64,000 bases of DNA, from NCBI GenBank assembly GCA_003225555.1, contig QIAM01000065.1, forward strand, positions 86,347-150,346, given 5' to 3'. The position numbers and the translations under genes were made by a program. Under the pieces are notes generated by a model that did no database searches, had not been told where the DNA came from, and saw only the letters and a program-made list of their open reading frames with translations. This document shows, piece after piece, positions 9,455 to 18,100 of this stretch. The stretch is from Acidobacteriota bacterium. GTDB taxonomy: Bacteria > Acidobacteriota > Terriglobia > Terriglobales > Acidobacteriaceae. How positions within the stretch are numbered: position 1 is the stretch's first letter; each line of letters starts with the position of its first letter.

Positions 9455-11245
9455 ATGCACGATGCGTCAGCGCACAATCAGGTAGCACACCATGCGCCGC
9501 CGACCAGTTTCATCCGGAAGCACGTTTTCAGCCTGGACCACAAAGTCATCGGGAAGCAGTATTACGGGTTGGCTCTGGTGGCTGTGTTGGTTGGCATGGC
9601 TCTGTCGTGGTTGATGCGCATCCACCTGGGATGGACGAACTTTGCGATTCCGGGGTTGCATTTGCTTTCAAAAAATGGCGCTCCCGGAAACGTGATGACG
9701 CCGGAATTCTATCTGCAATTGATGACCATGCACGCCACGATCATGGTCTTTTTTGTGCTTACGACGGCGCCGTTCGCGGCCTTCGGCAACTACTTTTTGC
9801 CGATCCAGGTCGGGGCCGAGGACATGCCGTTTCCGCACTTCAACATGATGTCATTCTGGGTCACGTTCGTGGCGTTCCTGGTGCTAGTGTCTTCGTTCTT
9901 CGTTGGCCAGGGACCCACCCTTGGCGGTTGGACACAGTACGCGCCGCTGAGCGCACTGGGAGAAGTTACCGGCCCCGGCCAGGGGTCGGGAGTGGTCCTC
10001 TGGGCGATATCCATTGCGATGTTCTGCGTGGGCCAGTTGCTGGGCTCCTTGAACTTCATCACCACTACGCTGGATATGCGGACCAGGGGCATGAGCCTGT
10101 GGCGGTTGCCGCTCAGCAGTTGGAGTTGGTTCATTACTTCCTGCATGGGCCTGACGGCTTTCGCCGTGCTGATGCCAGCCTGCATCCTCCTCATTCTGGA
10201 CCACGTTGCGGGCACCAGCTTTTTCGCGCCAGGCGGTAGCGTCATCAACGATCAAGTGCAACCGCACTCCGGCGGATCGACTCTTCTATGGCAGCACCTC
10301 TTCTGGTTTTTCGGACATCCTGAGGTCTATATCGCGATCGTGCCTGGGATGGGCATTGTCTCGCATGTTCTGGTTACCAACATGCGCAAGCCGATGCTCA
10401 GCCACAGAGTGTTGGTCTACTCCTTCGGCGCTCTGGCTGTCCTTAGTTACATGGTTTATGGGCATCACATGTTCGTGAGTGGGATGAATCCGGTTTCGTC
10501 GCTGGCATTCTCTTTTCCCACTTTGATCATCACCATTCCCTCCACGGTTATCGTGCTGATCTGGCTGGGAAGTCTTTACGGGGCAAAGTTGCGCATCAAT
10601 GCGGCCTCGCTCTTCTCTCTGGGGTTTATCTCGATGTTCATCGCCGGAGGGGTGAGCGGCTTCTTCCTGGCGCAGCCTTCGACCGACATCATGCTGCACG
10701 CGACTTACTTTGTGGTGGGGCACTTCCACATGGTCATGGGTGTGGCGGCGATGTTCGGGATTTTTGCCGGAACCTACTTCTGGTTCCCGAAGATGTTTGG
10801 CCGCATGATGAACGAAACCCTGGGCAGGATTCACTTCTGGTTCAGCTTCGTCGGTGCCTATGCGATTTTCATGCCATTCCACTACCTGGGCATGGCGGGA
10901 AATGTGCGCCGCTACCAGGCATTCACGCCGGACTACATGCAACCACTCGTTCCCTTACACCAGTTCATCACCATCGCTGCATTAGTCACCGGCGTAGCGC
11001 AGCTCGTCTTCCTGTACAACCTGTTCCACAGCCGATTCTGGGGTAAACCCGCTTCGGACAACCCGTGGCAAGCTACCTCCCTGGAATGGAGCACGCCGAC
11101 CACGCCGCCGCCGCACAACAACTTTGGCGACAAGCTGCCAGAGGTTTACCACGATCCGTATCAGTACGGCGTGGAGAGCTCGCTCGGGGACTATGTGATG
11201 CAAGCCTCTCCGGAACAAGTGAAGACCGTCCACGACGAGGCGTAA
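9455..11245 (+). CDS. coxA: cytochrome c oxidase subunit I
   Basis: 596 residues, at least twelve membrane helices. The binuclear-centre motif FWFFGHPEVYI contains CuB ligand His288 and the cross-linked Tyr292, with Glu290 typical of A1-type oxidases. His337-His338 lie in YGHHMFVSGMNP. The haem a3/a ligands His423 and His425 are in VVGHFHMVMG. The N-terminal MTMHATIMVFF block supplies the other haem a ligand. It reduces O2 to water and pumps protons in the inner membrane. The ribosome-binding site is GAGGTGACC just before the ATG. The C-terminal 60 residues form a soluble tail. Confidence 0.96.
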   Translation: MHDASAHNQVAHHAPPTSFIRKHVFSLDHKVIGKQYYGLALVAVLVGMALSWLMRIHLGWTNFAIPGLHLLSKNGAPGNVMTPEFYLQLMTMHATIMVFFVLTTAPFAAFGNYFLPIQVGAEDMPFPHFNMMSFWVTFVAFLVLVSSFFVGQGPTLGGWTQYAPLSALGEVTGPGQGSGVVLWAISIAMFCVGQLLGSLNFITTTLDMRTRGMSLWRLPLSSWSWFITSCMGLTAFAVLMPACILLILDHVAGTSFFAPGGSVINDQVQPHSGGSTLLWQHLFWFFGHPEVYIAIVPGMGIVSHVLVTNMRKPMLSHRVLVYSFGALAVLSYMVYGHHMFVSGMNPVSSLAFSFPTLIITIPSTVIVLIWLGSLYGAKLRINAASLFSLGFISMFIAGGVSGFFLAQPSTDIMLHATYFVVGHFHMVMGVAAMFGIFAGTYFWFPKMFGRMMNETLGRIHFWFSFVGAYAIFMPFHYLGMAGNVRRYQAFTPDYMQPLVPLHQFITIAALVTGVAQLVFLYNLFHSRFWGKPASDNPWQATSLEWSTPTTPPPHNNFGDKLPEVYHDPYQYGVESSLGDYVMQASPEQVKTVHDEA

Positions 11246-11276
11246 TGATCGACCGGTGATTGGAGTTTGTGGTCTT

Positions 11277-11948
11277 ATGGCGACAACTGTTCACGAACCA
11301 CCAAAAATCGACGCAGGCCGGGATTCGACGCGGCTGCCAGGTAACGGCAACTCGCGGAACCTGGTTCCCGCGGATGGCAAGTTGCCTGCCGTGAGGGACT
11401 ATTCTCCGCCGCCAGCTTCGACCGGCATCTGGGTCGTGCTCGCATCCATCGGGATGAGCTTTCTCGCGTTTACCAGCGCCCTGGTCGTTCGGAAGGCAGC
11501 GCTGGATTGGCAGCATTTGACTCTTCCTCCAATTCTTTACCTGAACACGCTTGTGCTCATTGCCAGCAGCTTTGCACTCGAGGTAGCGCGCCGCCGGATT
11601 GGCGCCTTCATGCGCCGACGGGAAAGTCAGGTCGCCAGCCCAACTCGCTGGTTGTACATGGCTCTGTTCCTGGGGTTGCTTTTTGTTGCCGGCCAGTATG
11701 GGGCCTGGCTGCAATTGCGTTCCCAGGGCCTCTATCTGAGCACGAATCCCAACAGTTCTTTTTTCTACGTGCTGACGGCGATTCACGCTCTGCATGTGCT
11801 GGGCGGCCTGACCGGCCTGGCCCGAGTGGTTTACCGGCTGAATAAGTCGATCCTGCGGAAAAGCACTCTGGACGCCACTGCCTACTACTGGCACTTTATG
11901 GACGGGCTTTGGCTGTATCTACTCGTGTTGCTGTGGATGAAGCTTTAG
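11277..11948 (+). CDS. cytochrome c oxidase subunit III-like protein, copy 1
   Basis: 223 residues from the ATG at 11277, which has GGAG about 11 bases upstream; an in-frame GTG at 11256 is the alternative. About 45 hydrophilic N-terminal residues are followed by five membrane helices. ALHVLGGLTGL and YYWHFMDGLWLYLLVLLW are the usual subunit III signatures (His in the HxxGG motif and a late WHF). It binds no redox metal; the family stabilises subunit I and proton uptake. It is followed directly by a second subunit III homologue, so the oxidase has two such subunits or one has a modified role. Confidence 0.85.
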   Translation: MATTVHEPPKIDAGRDSTRLPGNGNSRNLVPADGKLPAVRDYSPPPASTGIWVVLASIGMSFLAFTSALVVRKAALDWQHLTLPPILYLNTLVLIASSFALEVARRRIGAFMRRRESQVASPTRWLYMALFLGLLFVAGQYGAWLQLRSQGLYLSTNPNSSFFYVLTAIHALHVLGGLTGLARVVYRLNKSILRKSTLDATAYYWHFMDGLWLYLLVLLWMKL

Positions 11949-11972
11949 CATGCGAAATCGAGAGGAGGCACC

Positions 11973-12590
11973 TTGAGCCAAGCGGGAATGACGGCGGGAG
12001 GACACGCAGGCCTGATGGAAAGGCCGATGTTTTCAGTTCCCGCGAAAAAAATGGCGATGTGGCTGTTCATTATCGCCGACACCACGACCTTTGCCGCCTG
12101 CCTGGTGGCCTATGGATTTATCCGCAATGCCAATCCAAACTGGCCCAGACCGTTCCACAGCATCACCAACCTGGCGCTGATGACGTTTATCCTCCTCACC
12201 AGTAGCTTAACCATGCTCATGGGAGTCCGGGCGGCGAAGGCAGGCGACAAATCTGGTGCTCTGCGCTGGACTCTGGCAACCGCTGCCTTGGGCATCATGT
12301 TTGCCTTGCTGCATCTCCGTGAGTGGATGACGCTAATCCATGAGGGCATGAGGCTCTTCAAAAATCCCTGGGGCACCGGGCAGTTTGGTGCGGCATTCTA
12401 CAGCATTACCGGCCTGCATCTCACGCATGTCACGGGCGGAGTAATCGCGCTGGTTGCCGTGGGATTACGCTACAAAGCTGGCCGTTACAACGCCGATGAC
12501 CTTGAAATCCTAGGTCTCTACTGGCACTTCGTGGATCTGGTTTGGATGTTCGTCGTGCCCTTGGTGTACCTGTTGAATCTAGCGCACTGA
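11973..12590 (+). CDS. cytochrome c oxidase subunit III, copy 2
   Basis: 205 residues starting with TTG, supported by GAGGAGG six bases upstream. Five membrane helices. Subunit III motifs include MWLFIIADTTTFAACL, TGLHLTHVTGGVIALV and GLYWHFVDLVWMFVVPLVYL. It resembles classical subunit III more closely than the preceding gene. It sits 24 bases after copy 1 and 21 before subunit IV, inside the operon. Confidence 0.9.
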   Translation: MSQAGMTAGGHAGLMERPMFSVPAKKMAMWLFIIADTTTFAACLVAYGFIRNANPNWPRPFHSITNLALMTFILLTSSLTMLMGVRAAKAGDKSGALRWTLATAALGIMFALLHLREWMTLIHEGMRLFKNPWGTGQFGAAFYSITGLHLTHVTGGVIALVAVGLRYKAGRYNADDLEILGLYWHFVDLVWMFVVPLVYLLNLAH

Positions 12591-12611
12591 CGAGAGGCGG
12601 AGCAATTCACT

Positions 12612-12920
12612 ATGACAACGGAAACGCAAAAGAGCGGTGGAATGAAGAAGGACCTGGTCGTCTACCTCTGCTTACTGGCTCTGGCAGCGATACAGTTCGT
12701 CATTGCCTACCAGAGCATCGACGCCTCGCAAATGTTAGTACGCATGCTGATCGTTGCTATCGTCGAAGCCGCTTTGGCGCTATTGTTCTTCATGCATCTG
12801 GCGGAAAATCGCGGGCTGTTATGGTTTGTTGTGGTCTTTACAGTTTCTGTGTTACTGACAATGCAGTATGGGTGGACGGATGCCTTCCGGTTATCCGCAG
12901 GTGCGCCTTGGGCAAAGTAG
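12612..12920 (+). CDS. cytochrome c oxidase subunit IV (prokaryotic type)
   Basis: 102 residues, three membrane helices. A hydrophilic start is followed by DLVVYLCLLALAAIQFVIAY, then VEAALALLFFMHLAENRG, the usual motif of bacterial subunit IV / CyoD-like proteins, then a third helix. It is a small accessory subunit that stabilises the oxidase. It is preceded by GAGGCGGAG. Confidence 0.85.
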   Translation: MTTETQKSGGMKKDLVVYLCLLALAAIQFVIAYQSIDASQMLVRMLIVAIVEAALALLFFMHLAENRGLLWFVVVFTVSVLLTMQYGWTDAFRLSAGAPWAK

Positions 12921-12949
12921 AGTCGGAAGGTGTAGCCCTGAGGAGAGAG

Positions 12950-13219
12950 ATGAGGAAGGTAATCGGACCTATCGGCGTCGTGATCGTTGCCCTGATCATC
13001 TTGGTCACCGCGGCGCCGGCTTGCGCCCAAAGCTGCGCGCTCTGTTACACGCAGGCGGCTTCTTCCGGCTCTCGAATGATTCAGGCATTGAAAAGCGGGA
13101 TTCTGATCCTCATCGTTCCCCCCACCCTTGGATCCATTGGCATGATTTTCGTGGTATATCGCAAACGCAATCAGGTCAGACGGGGGGACAACGCGCCTGA
13201 CTCTGATCGCGATTGGTAA
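12950..13219 (+). CDS. small membrane protein with CxxC motif, end of cox operon
   Basis: 89 residues from the ATG at 12950, chosen because AGGAGAGAG lies just before it; a much longer in-frame reading through the subunit IV gene is an artefact. It has an N-terminal helix or signal (VIGPIGVVIVALIILVTAAPACA), a short exposed segment QSCALCYTQAASSGSRM with Cys-x-x-Cys, and a second helix followed by a basic tail. The CxxC faces the periplasm by the positive-inside rule. No family was recognised. A role in CuA/CuB copper delivery or oxidase assembly is inference from the position and the thiol pair. Confidence 0.65.
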   Translation: MRKVIGPIGVVIVALIILVTAAPACAQSCALCYTQAASSGSRMIQALKSGILILIVPPTLGSIGMIFVVYRKRNQVRRGDNAPDSDRDW

Positions 13220-13430
13220 CCGGAAGGAAACAAACACGCCGCGGTGAATTCTTCTAGCGAGCTCTTTCGCCCATAGTCCTTTTCTGTTATTGCCTTGAAG
13301 TCCTGTTCGCGATTCAATCTTCCACCAACATTATCGAGAAGCTTTGCGCAATGCTGCTGTTCTGGCGCGCATAAGCTTCTGCCTGTTCTTCTTTTTGGGG
13401 ACAGAATACAGATCTCTGCGGGGGTGGGGC

Positions 13431-16400
13431 TTGAGTAAATTGCTATTCGTTCCTCTACTGATTTGTCTGTCCGCGTTTGGCCAAAGCAATTATGCCAGAC
13501 TGGGCGGCACTGTAACCGATCCGCAGGGCAAGCCGTTCGTCGGGGCCGATCTGCAACTCACCGCATCCAGCACGCAAGCCGTACGCCGCTCTTCCAGCAA
13601 CGACCAGGGAATTTTCGAGATCACCAGCCTGCTCCCCGGTGACTATGAGCTCAACGTGCAAGCCCCAGGGTTTGCGCCTCTAACCCAAAGCCTCCGCCTT
13701 GAGGTAGGCCAGCGCATGGCACTGAATCTTACCCTCAAGGTTGCCGTAGTGAAGGACGTCGTCGAAGTCGGCGACGTCGCGCCTGCCCTCCATTCCACCG
13801 ACGCTTCCGTGGGAGAAGTCATCGAGCCTGTCGCAGTTCACGACTTGCCCCTCAACGGCCGCATGCTCGTTGACCTGATGCTGATGGTACCCGGGGCACA
13901 CGCGGGCCACGGCGCCCAAACCGGAAACATGAATCCTCTTTACTGGCGCCCTGGGCAACGCTCGGCCGTGAGCATTGGCGGCAATCGTCCCAATGCAAAT
14001 TACTTCCTGCTGGATGGAACCACCGATACCGATCCGACTTTCAACACGCTGAACCTGAGTCCGTCTCCTGACGCCGTGCAGGAGTTCAAGGTGCAAACCG
14101 GAAGCTACTCTGCGGAAATGGGAGGCGCAGGCGGCGGCCAGGTCAACATCGTCACGCGGTCCGGCTCCAACCAATTCCACGGAACGGTCTATGAGTTCCT
14201 GCGCAACGGCGCAATGGACGCCACTTCCTTCCAGTCCATGGGCAACAACCACATGGTGCAGAACAATTTTGGCGCCTCGCTCGGCGGCCCGATCATCCAT
14301 AATCGGACTTTCTTCTTCGCTAACTACGAAGGCTTCCGTCACGCCATGACCCATAGCATGATCGACACGGTTCCGACCCCGGAGGAAGTAGCTGGAGACT
14401 TCAGCATGAGCGGCGTGAATATTTATGACCCTACCAACAATCGCGCACAATTCCAGTACAACGGCATGATGAATGTGATTCCCCCTACGCAGATCAATCC
14501 TGCCGCCCAGGCCTTCCTGCACAAGTACGTGCCCCAGCCCAACGTGACGATGGGGATGACGATGCCTTGCGGCGCTGCCATGATGGGGAACCCAGGAGTG
14601 GTCGGCGCCGGAATGGACTGCAATAACTACATGGACCAGCGCAATGCACTCGAAGTAAACAACCAGGGCACGGTCCGTGTCGATCAGATGTTCGCGAAAG
14701 GCGACACGCTCGCCGCCCGCTATTCGCTCAGCGGCGAGACCGGCTTCACGCCCGGTGAAATGCCTCCTGGCGGTGTAGGCAGTCTGTTACCCGGCTTTGG
14801 CTCTTACAACGATAACTTTTCCCAGCAGGGCGCTGTTTCCTGGACAAAGATTCTCAGCCCCACCCTGGTGAACACGGCGGCAATCACGGTCTCGCGTTTG
14901 GCCATGCACCGTTACGACCAGAACGCGTATACCAAAGACATCGTCACTGAACTTGGCATTCAGGGTGCGGGCTTTGGGGGGGCGGGAGCCTTTGGCGCGC
15001 CATTTTTCAACGTGCAGGGATACTCGCCGATGGGCGATAACTACTCGGCAACGCCAATGAAGGCTTGGGACACAATTCTCGAAGGCCGTGACGAACTCAG
15101 CTGGCGGCACGGCCGCCACAACCTGCAATTCGGCGGCAGCTATCGTCGCTACATCTGGCCCATGTGGGGATTCTTCCAGAACCGCGGCTACTACCAATTC
15201 ACCAACGGCTTCACCACCGACAACGGCACCAACGACGGCACCGGGTCGGCGCTCGCCAGTTTCCTACTCGGCCTTCCCGCCGTGAAGCAGCGCCAGGCGG
15301 GCATTCCGCAGATGCAGCTTCGACAGTGGTATGTCGATGGATTCGTCCAGGACAGCTTTCGCGTGACTCCCACGCTTGTGATTCAGATGGGACTGCGTTA
15401 CGAATTCATGGAGCCGCTGCTCGACATCAGCTACACCAATTCAAATCTCACGTTTAGTAGTGGTGCTCCGTCGGCTTTCATCGGTGGACAGAACGGCTTC
15501 CCCAAAGGCCTGAAGTATTCCAACCCGCACAACTTCGCTCCGCGTTTCGGAATTTCCAAGGCCTTCAGCGACCAGGGAATCGTCTTGCATGCTGCCTACG
15601 GCATCTTCTTCACGCCGGTCGATATGAACACGTGGTGCAACCAGCGCCACAATGTTCCGTACGTTTTCCCGGAGACCCAGCAGAGCGACAACTTCACACC
15701 GTCGGCATCGATCCTCGCCAACCACCTGAACTTTGGTCAGGCCGTACTAGGTCAAACGACGGTAAGTTTCACTGCCATGGATCCCCACGCACCCTCGCAA
15801 TACATCGAGCAGTGGAGCGGTTCGGTGGAGAAAAGTCTGGGCCATCAGACGACACTCGAAATTGGCTATCTCGGATCGCACGGCGTTCATCTGCAGCGGG
15901 CGCACCTTATCAACAACGCGCCTCCAGGGCCTGGAGCCATTGGCCCACGACGACCGTTGCCAAAGATCAGCTTCGTCGCCGGCACCGTTCTGCCCGCGAA
16001 CGTAACCTACACCCCGCCCACCACGGGTTGCCCTAATAACCAGATATGCTTTCCCGTCAGCACCATCAACCTGCTGGAGAACACCGCGCAGAGTTACTAC
16101 GATGCTGGCTACGTTAACATCCGCCGCCGCTACTCGCGCGGTCTGACCTTCCTCGCGAATTACACCTGGGCAAAGGATCTCAGCGACGCGCCCGATTTCC
16201 GCTCGCCCATGTTTGAACCCTCGATTCCCCAGAACAACAGTGACCTCGCCGGCGAGCGAGGTCCGGCATGCGACATCCGCCACCGTTTCGCTCTCAGTGC
16301 CGTCTACGATCTCCCCGCCTGGGACCATTCCGGCACCGTGCGGGCCGTCACGAAAGATTGGCACCTCTCCACCGTTTACCAGGTGCAGACTGGATTTCCC

Positions 16401-16808
16401 TTCACCATCTCCGTCTTTGGTGACACCGCGAATTCCGGCACCGTGCTCGGCGAAAATCCGATTCGCGCCAACACGACCGGACAGCCCATCTTCGGCCCGG
16501 GGACCCGCACCGCTGATCGCTGGTTCAACACCGCCGCCTTCGCCGCGCCTCCCGCCTACACCTTCGGAAACGTCGGACGCAATTCCATCTACGGCCCCGG
16601 CCTGCAAACGCTAGACCTGGCAATCGTTCGCGACTTCAACGTGACGGAGCGCGCGAAGTTCCAGTTCCGTGGCGAATTCTTCAACGCCCTCAATCACACC
16701 AACCTGGGCACTCCGGACCGCTTCGTGAACACGCCGCAATTCGGCACCATCACGCAAAGCACAACGCCAGGCAGGGAAATCCAATTAAGTGCACGACTAT
16801 CGTTCTAG
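13431..16808 (+). CDS. Oar-like TonB-dependent receptor with carboxypeptidase-regulatory domain
   Basis: 1125 residues from the TTG at 13431, preceded by a G-rich Shine-Dalgarno-like stretch and starting a neat signal peptide (SKLLFVPLLICLSAFGQ). Upstream TTG at 13344 would add 29 residues. Residues about 20-105 form a carboxypeptidase-regulatory domain, then a plug (VHDLPLNGRMLVDLML) and a large barrel ending in LSARLSF. Such receptors are abundant in Acidobacteriota; the ligand is usually unknown. The part around residues 370-405 is rich in Met with two Cys and a GAGMDCNNYMD segment, and the plug has HAGHG. This suggests a metal ligand such as copper, which the upstream oxidase and cupredoxin need; that link is inference. 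Confidence 0.85.
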   Translation: MSKLLFVPLLICLSAFGQSNYARLGGTVTDPQGKPFVGADLQLTASSTQAVRRSSSNDQGIFEITSLLPGDYELNVQAPGFAPLTQSLRLEVGQRMALNLTLKVAVVKDVVEVGDVAPALHSTDASVGEVIEPVAVHDLPLNGRMLVDLMLMVPGAHAGHGAQTGNMNPLYWRPGQRSAVSIGGNRPNANYFLLDGTTDTDPTFNTLNLSPSPDAVQEFKVQTGSYSAEMGGAGGGQVNIVTRSGSNQFHGTVYEFLRNGAMDATSFQSMGNNHMVQNNFGASLGGPIIHNRTFFFANYEGFRHAMTHSMIDTVPTPEEVAGDFSMSGVNIYDPTNNRAQFQYNGMMNVIPPTQINPAAQAFLHKYVPQPNVTMGMTMPCGAAMMGNPGVVGAGMDCNNYMDQRNALEVNNQGTVRVDQMFAKGDTLAARYSLSGETGFTPGEMPPGGVGSLLPGFGSYNDNFSQQGAVSWTKILSPTLVNTAAITVSRLAMHRYDQNAYTKDIVTELGIQGAGFGGAGAFGAPFFNVQGYSPMGDNYSATPMKAWDTILEGRDELSWRHGRHNLQFGGSYRRYIWPMWGFFQNRGYYQFTNGFTTDNGTNDGTGSALASFLLGLPAVKQRQAGIPQMQLRQWYVDGFVQDSFRVTPTLVIQMGLRYEFMEPLLDISYTNSNLTFSSGAPSAFIGGQNGFPKGLKYSNPHNFAPRFGISKAFSDQGIVLHAAYGIFFTPVDMNTWCNQRHNVPYVFPETQQSDNFTPSASILANHLNFGQAVLGQTTVSFTAMDPHAPSQYIEQWSGSVEKSLGHQTTLEIGYLGSHGVHLQRAHLINNAPPGPGAIGPRRPLPKISFVAGTVLPANVTYTPPTTGCPNNQICFPVSTINLLENTAQSYYDAGYVNIRRRYSRGLTFLANYTWAKDLSDAPDFRSPMFEPSIPQNNSDLAGERGPACDIRHRFALSAVYDLPAWDHSGTVRAVTKDWHLSTVYQVQTGFPFTISVFGDTANSGTVLGENPIRANTTGQPIFGPGTRTADRWFNTAAFAAPPAYTFGNVGRNSIYGPGLQTLDLAIVRDFNVTERAKFQFRGEFFNALNHTNLGTPDRFVNTPQFGTITQSTTPGREIQLSARLSF

Positions 16809-16828
16809 CAGCGCAAACGACACACGTA

Positions 16829-16880
16829 GAGACAGCCGCCTCGGCTGTCCAAGCCAGGGCGAAGCCCGGCGCCCAAGGCA
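16829..16880. repeat. palindromic repeat, family A
   Basis: GACAGCCG (16831-16838) pairs with CGGCTGTC (16842-16849), followed by a second small hairpin (GGGC-GAA-GCCC). The same GACAGCCG...CGGCTGTC core recurs at 42085-42106 and in a larger palindrome at 37781-37874. It lies between convergent genes. A REP-like element is the likely nature. Confidence 0.65.
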
Positions 16881-16943
16881 CAGGCCTCTGAACACCCTTT
16901 TCCGAATTCCGAGACGAATGCCGGTGAGGTAGAGAGACACCTT

Positions 16944-17972
16944 CTAACTTCCCGCCAGCGCCTGTAATCGCTCCGCCGCAATCTCCGGCGTAATGTCACG
17001 CTGTGGCGTGCCCAGCATTTCAAATCCCACCATGTGTTTGCGAATCGTCGCCGACCGCAGCAACGGCGGATAGAAGTGCGCATGGAAGTGCCATTCCGGA
17101 TGGGCGACACCATCAGTCGGACACTGGTGAAATCCCATGGAATAAGGGAAGGGAACATCGAAGACTTTGTCGTAGGTGGAAGTCACCCGCTTTAAGAGTT
17201 CGCCCAAGGCAGTGACATCATTCGCCGTGAACTCGAGCATGCTTCCCAAGTGCCGCCGACTGCACACCAGCACTTCAAAAGGCCAAACAGCCCAGAAGGG
17301 AACCACAGCCACGAAGCCCTCGTTCTGACAAACGAGGCGCACTTTTTCGCGCGATTCGATCGCCAGGTAATCGCACAGCAGGCAACTGCCGCGTGACTTT
17401 AGATAGGACTGCTGGCACGCCAACTCTTTAGCCGGAGCTTCAGGTATGGAGGAAGTCGCCCAGATCTGGCAATGGGGATGCGGATTACTAGCGCCCATCA
17501 TCGATCCGCGATTCTCGAAAATCTGCACGTGATTCATGTCATCGCGAGCCCCGAGTTCACGGAACTGATCGGACCAAGTACGCACCACAAGTTCGATCTC
17601 ATTCACCGACATGGTCGAAAGGGTAAGGTTATGGTGCGGAGAAAAGCACATCACGCGGCAATTCCCAGTCTCAGATTCAGCAACCATAACACCTGTGTTA
17701 TCAATGTCTAGCCTGCTCTTTATGACACTTGGCTTTAATGCTGCAAAATCATTGTCGAAGACGAAGGTCCCTGAGTAGGCCGGATTGCGAACACCGCCAG
17801 CGCGCGCATTTCCCGGACAGAGATAGCAGGCAGGATCGTAGTCCGGTTCGGTGTTGGTCGTGAGCTTCGCCACCTCTCCCTGCCAGGGACGCGTAGCACG
17901 ATGAGGCGAAACCAACACCCATTCATTGGTCAGTGGATTGAGCCTTCTGTGCGGATCTTCGTTAAGCTTCAA
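16944..17972 (-). CDS. galT: galactose-1-phosphate uridylyltransferase
   Basis: 342 residues, close to bacterial GalT length. Visible features: N-terminal RRLNPLTNEWVLVSPHRATRPW; zinc-type CYLCPGN; the catalytic HPHCQIW (His-Pro-His) in SNPHPHCQIWATSS; a second half with MGFHQCPTDG and WHFHAHFYPPLLRS. It exchanges UMP between UDP-glucose and galactose-1-phosphate in the Leloir pathway. No galK or galE is adjacent. It is transcribed opposite to the receptor gene and toward it. Confidence 0.95.
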   Translation of the reverse strand: MKLNEDPHRRLNPLTNEWVLVSPHRATRPWQGEVAKLTTNTEPDYDPACYLCPGNARAGGVRNPAYSGTFVFDNDFAALKPSVIKSRLDIDNTGVMVAESETGNCRVMCFSPHHNLTLSTMSVNEIELVVRTWSDQFRELGARDDMNHVQIFENRGSMMGASNPHPHCQIWATSSIPEAPAKELACQQSYLKSRGSCLLCDYLAIESREKVRLVCQNEGFVAVVPFWAVWPFEVLVCSRRHLGSMLEFTANDVTALGELLKRVTSTYDKVFDVPFPYSMGFHQCPTDGVAHPEWHFHAHFYPPLLRSATIRKHMVGFEMLGTPQRDITPEIAAERLQALAGS

Positions 17973-18060
17973 CTTGCAGCCTCGTCCGTTACGCTATGAA
18001 TGCTCTGCGCTTCGACAAACTCAAGCTGGCATGATAGCCGATTTGCGAGATGAAGCAGAA

Positions 18061-18082
18061 AGAGCCGCCCGGAGGCGGCTCT
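18061..18082 (-). terminator. rho-independent terminator-like hairpin
   Basis: AGAGCCGCC (18061-18069) and GGCGGCTCT (18074-18082) form a perfect nine-base-pair stem with a four-base loop. Read on the minus strand it is followed by TTCTGCTTC, an imperfect U-tract. It lies 19 bases beyond the stop of the frameshifted small gene on that strand. Confidence 0.55.
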
Positions 18083-18100
18083 AAAAGGAATCACAACCAA

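Noticed and set aside
9409..10239. 276-residue open frame overlapping the start of coxA
   Set aside because: The coxA frame carries all catalytic motifs; this one does not and lacks a ribosome-binding site.
12542..12949. Longer version of the small CxxC protein running through subunit IV
   Set aside because: It would overlap subunits III and IV in a different frame; the ATG at 12950 has a proper Shine-Dalgarno and begins a membrane helix.
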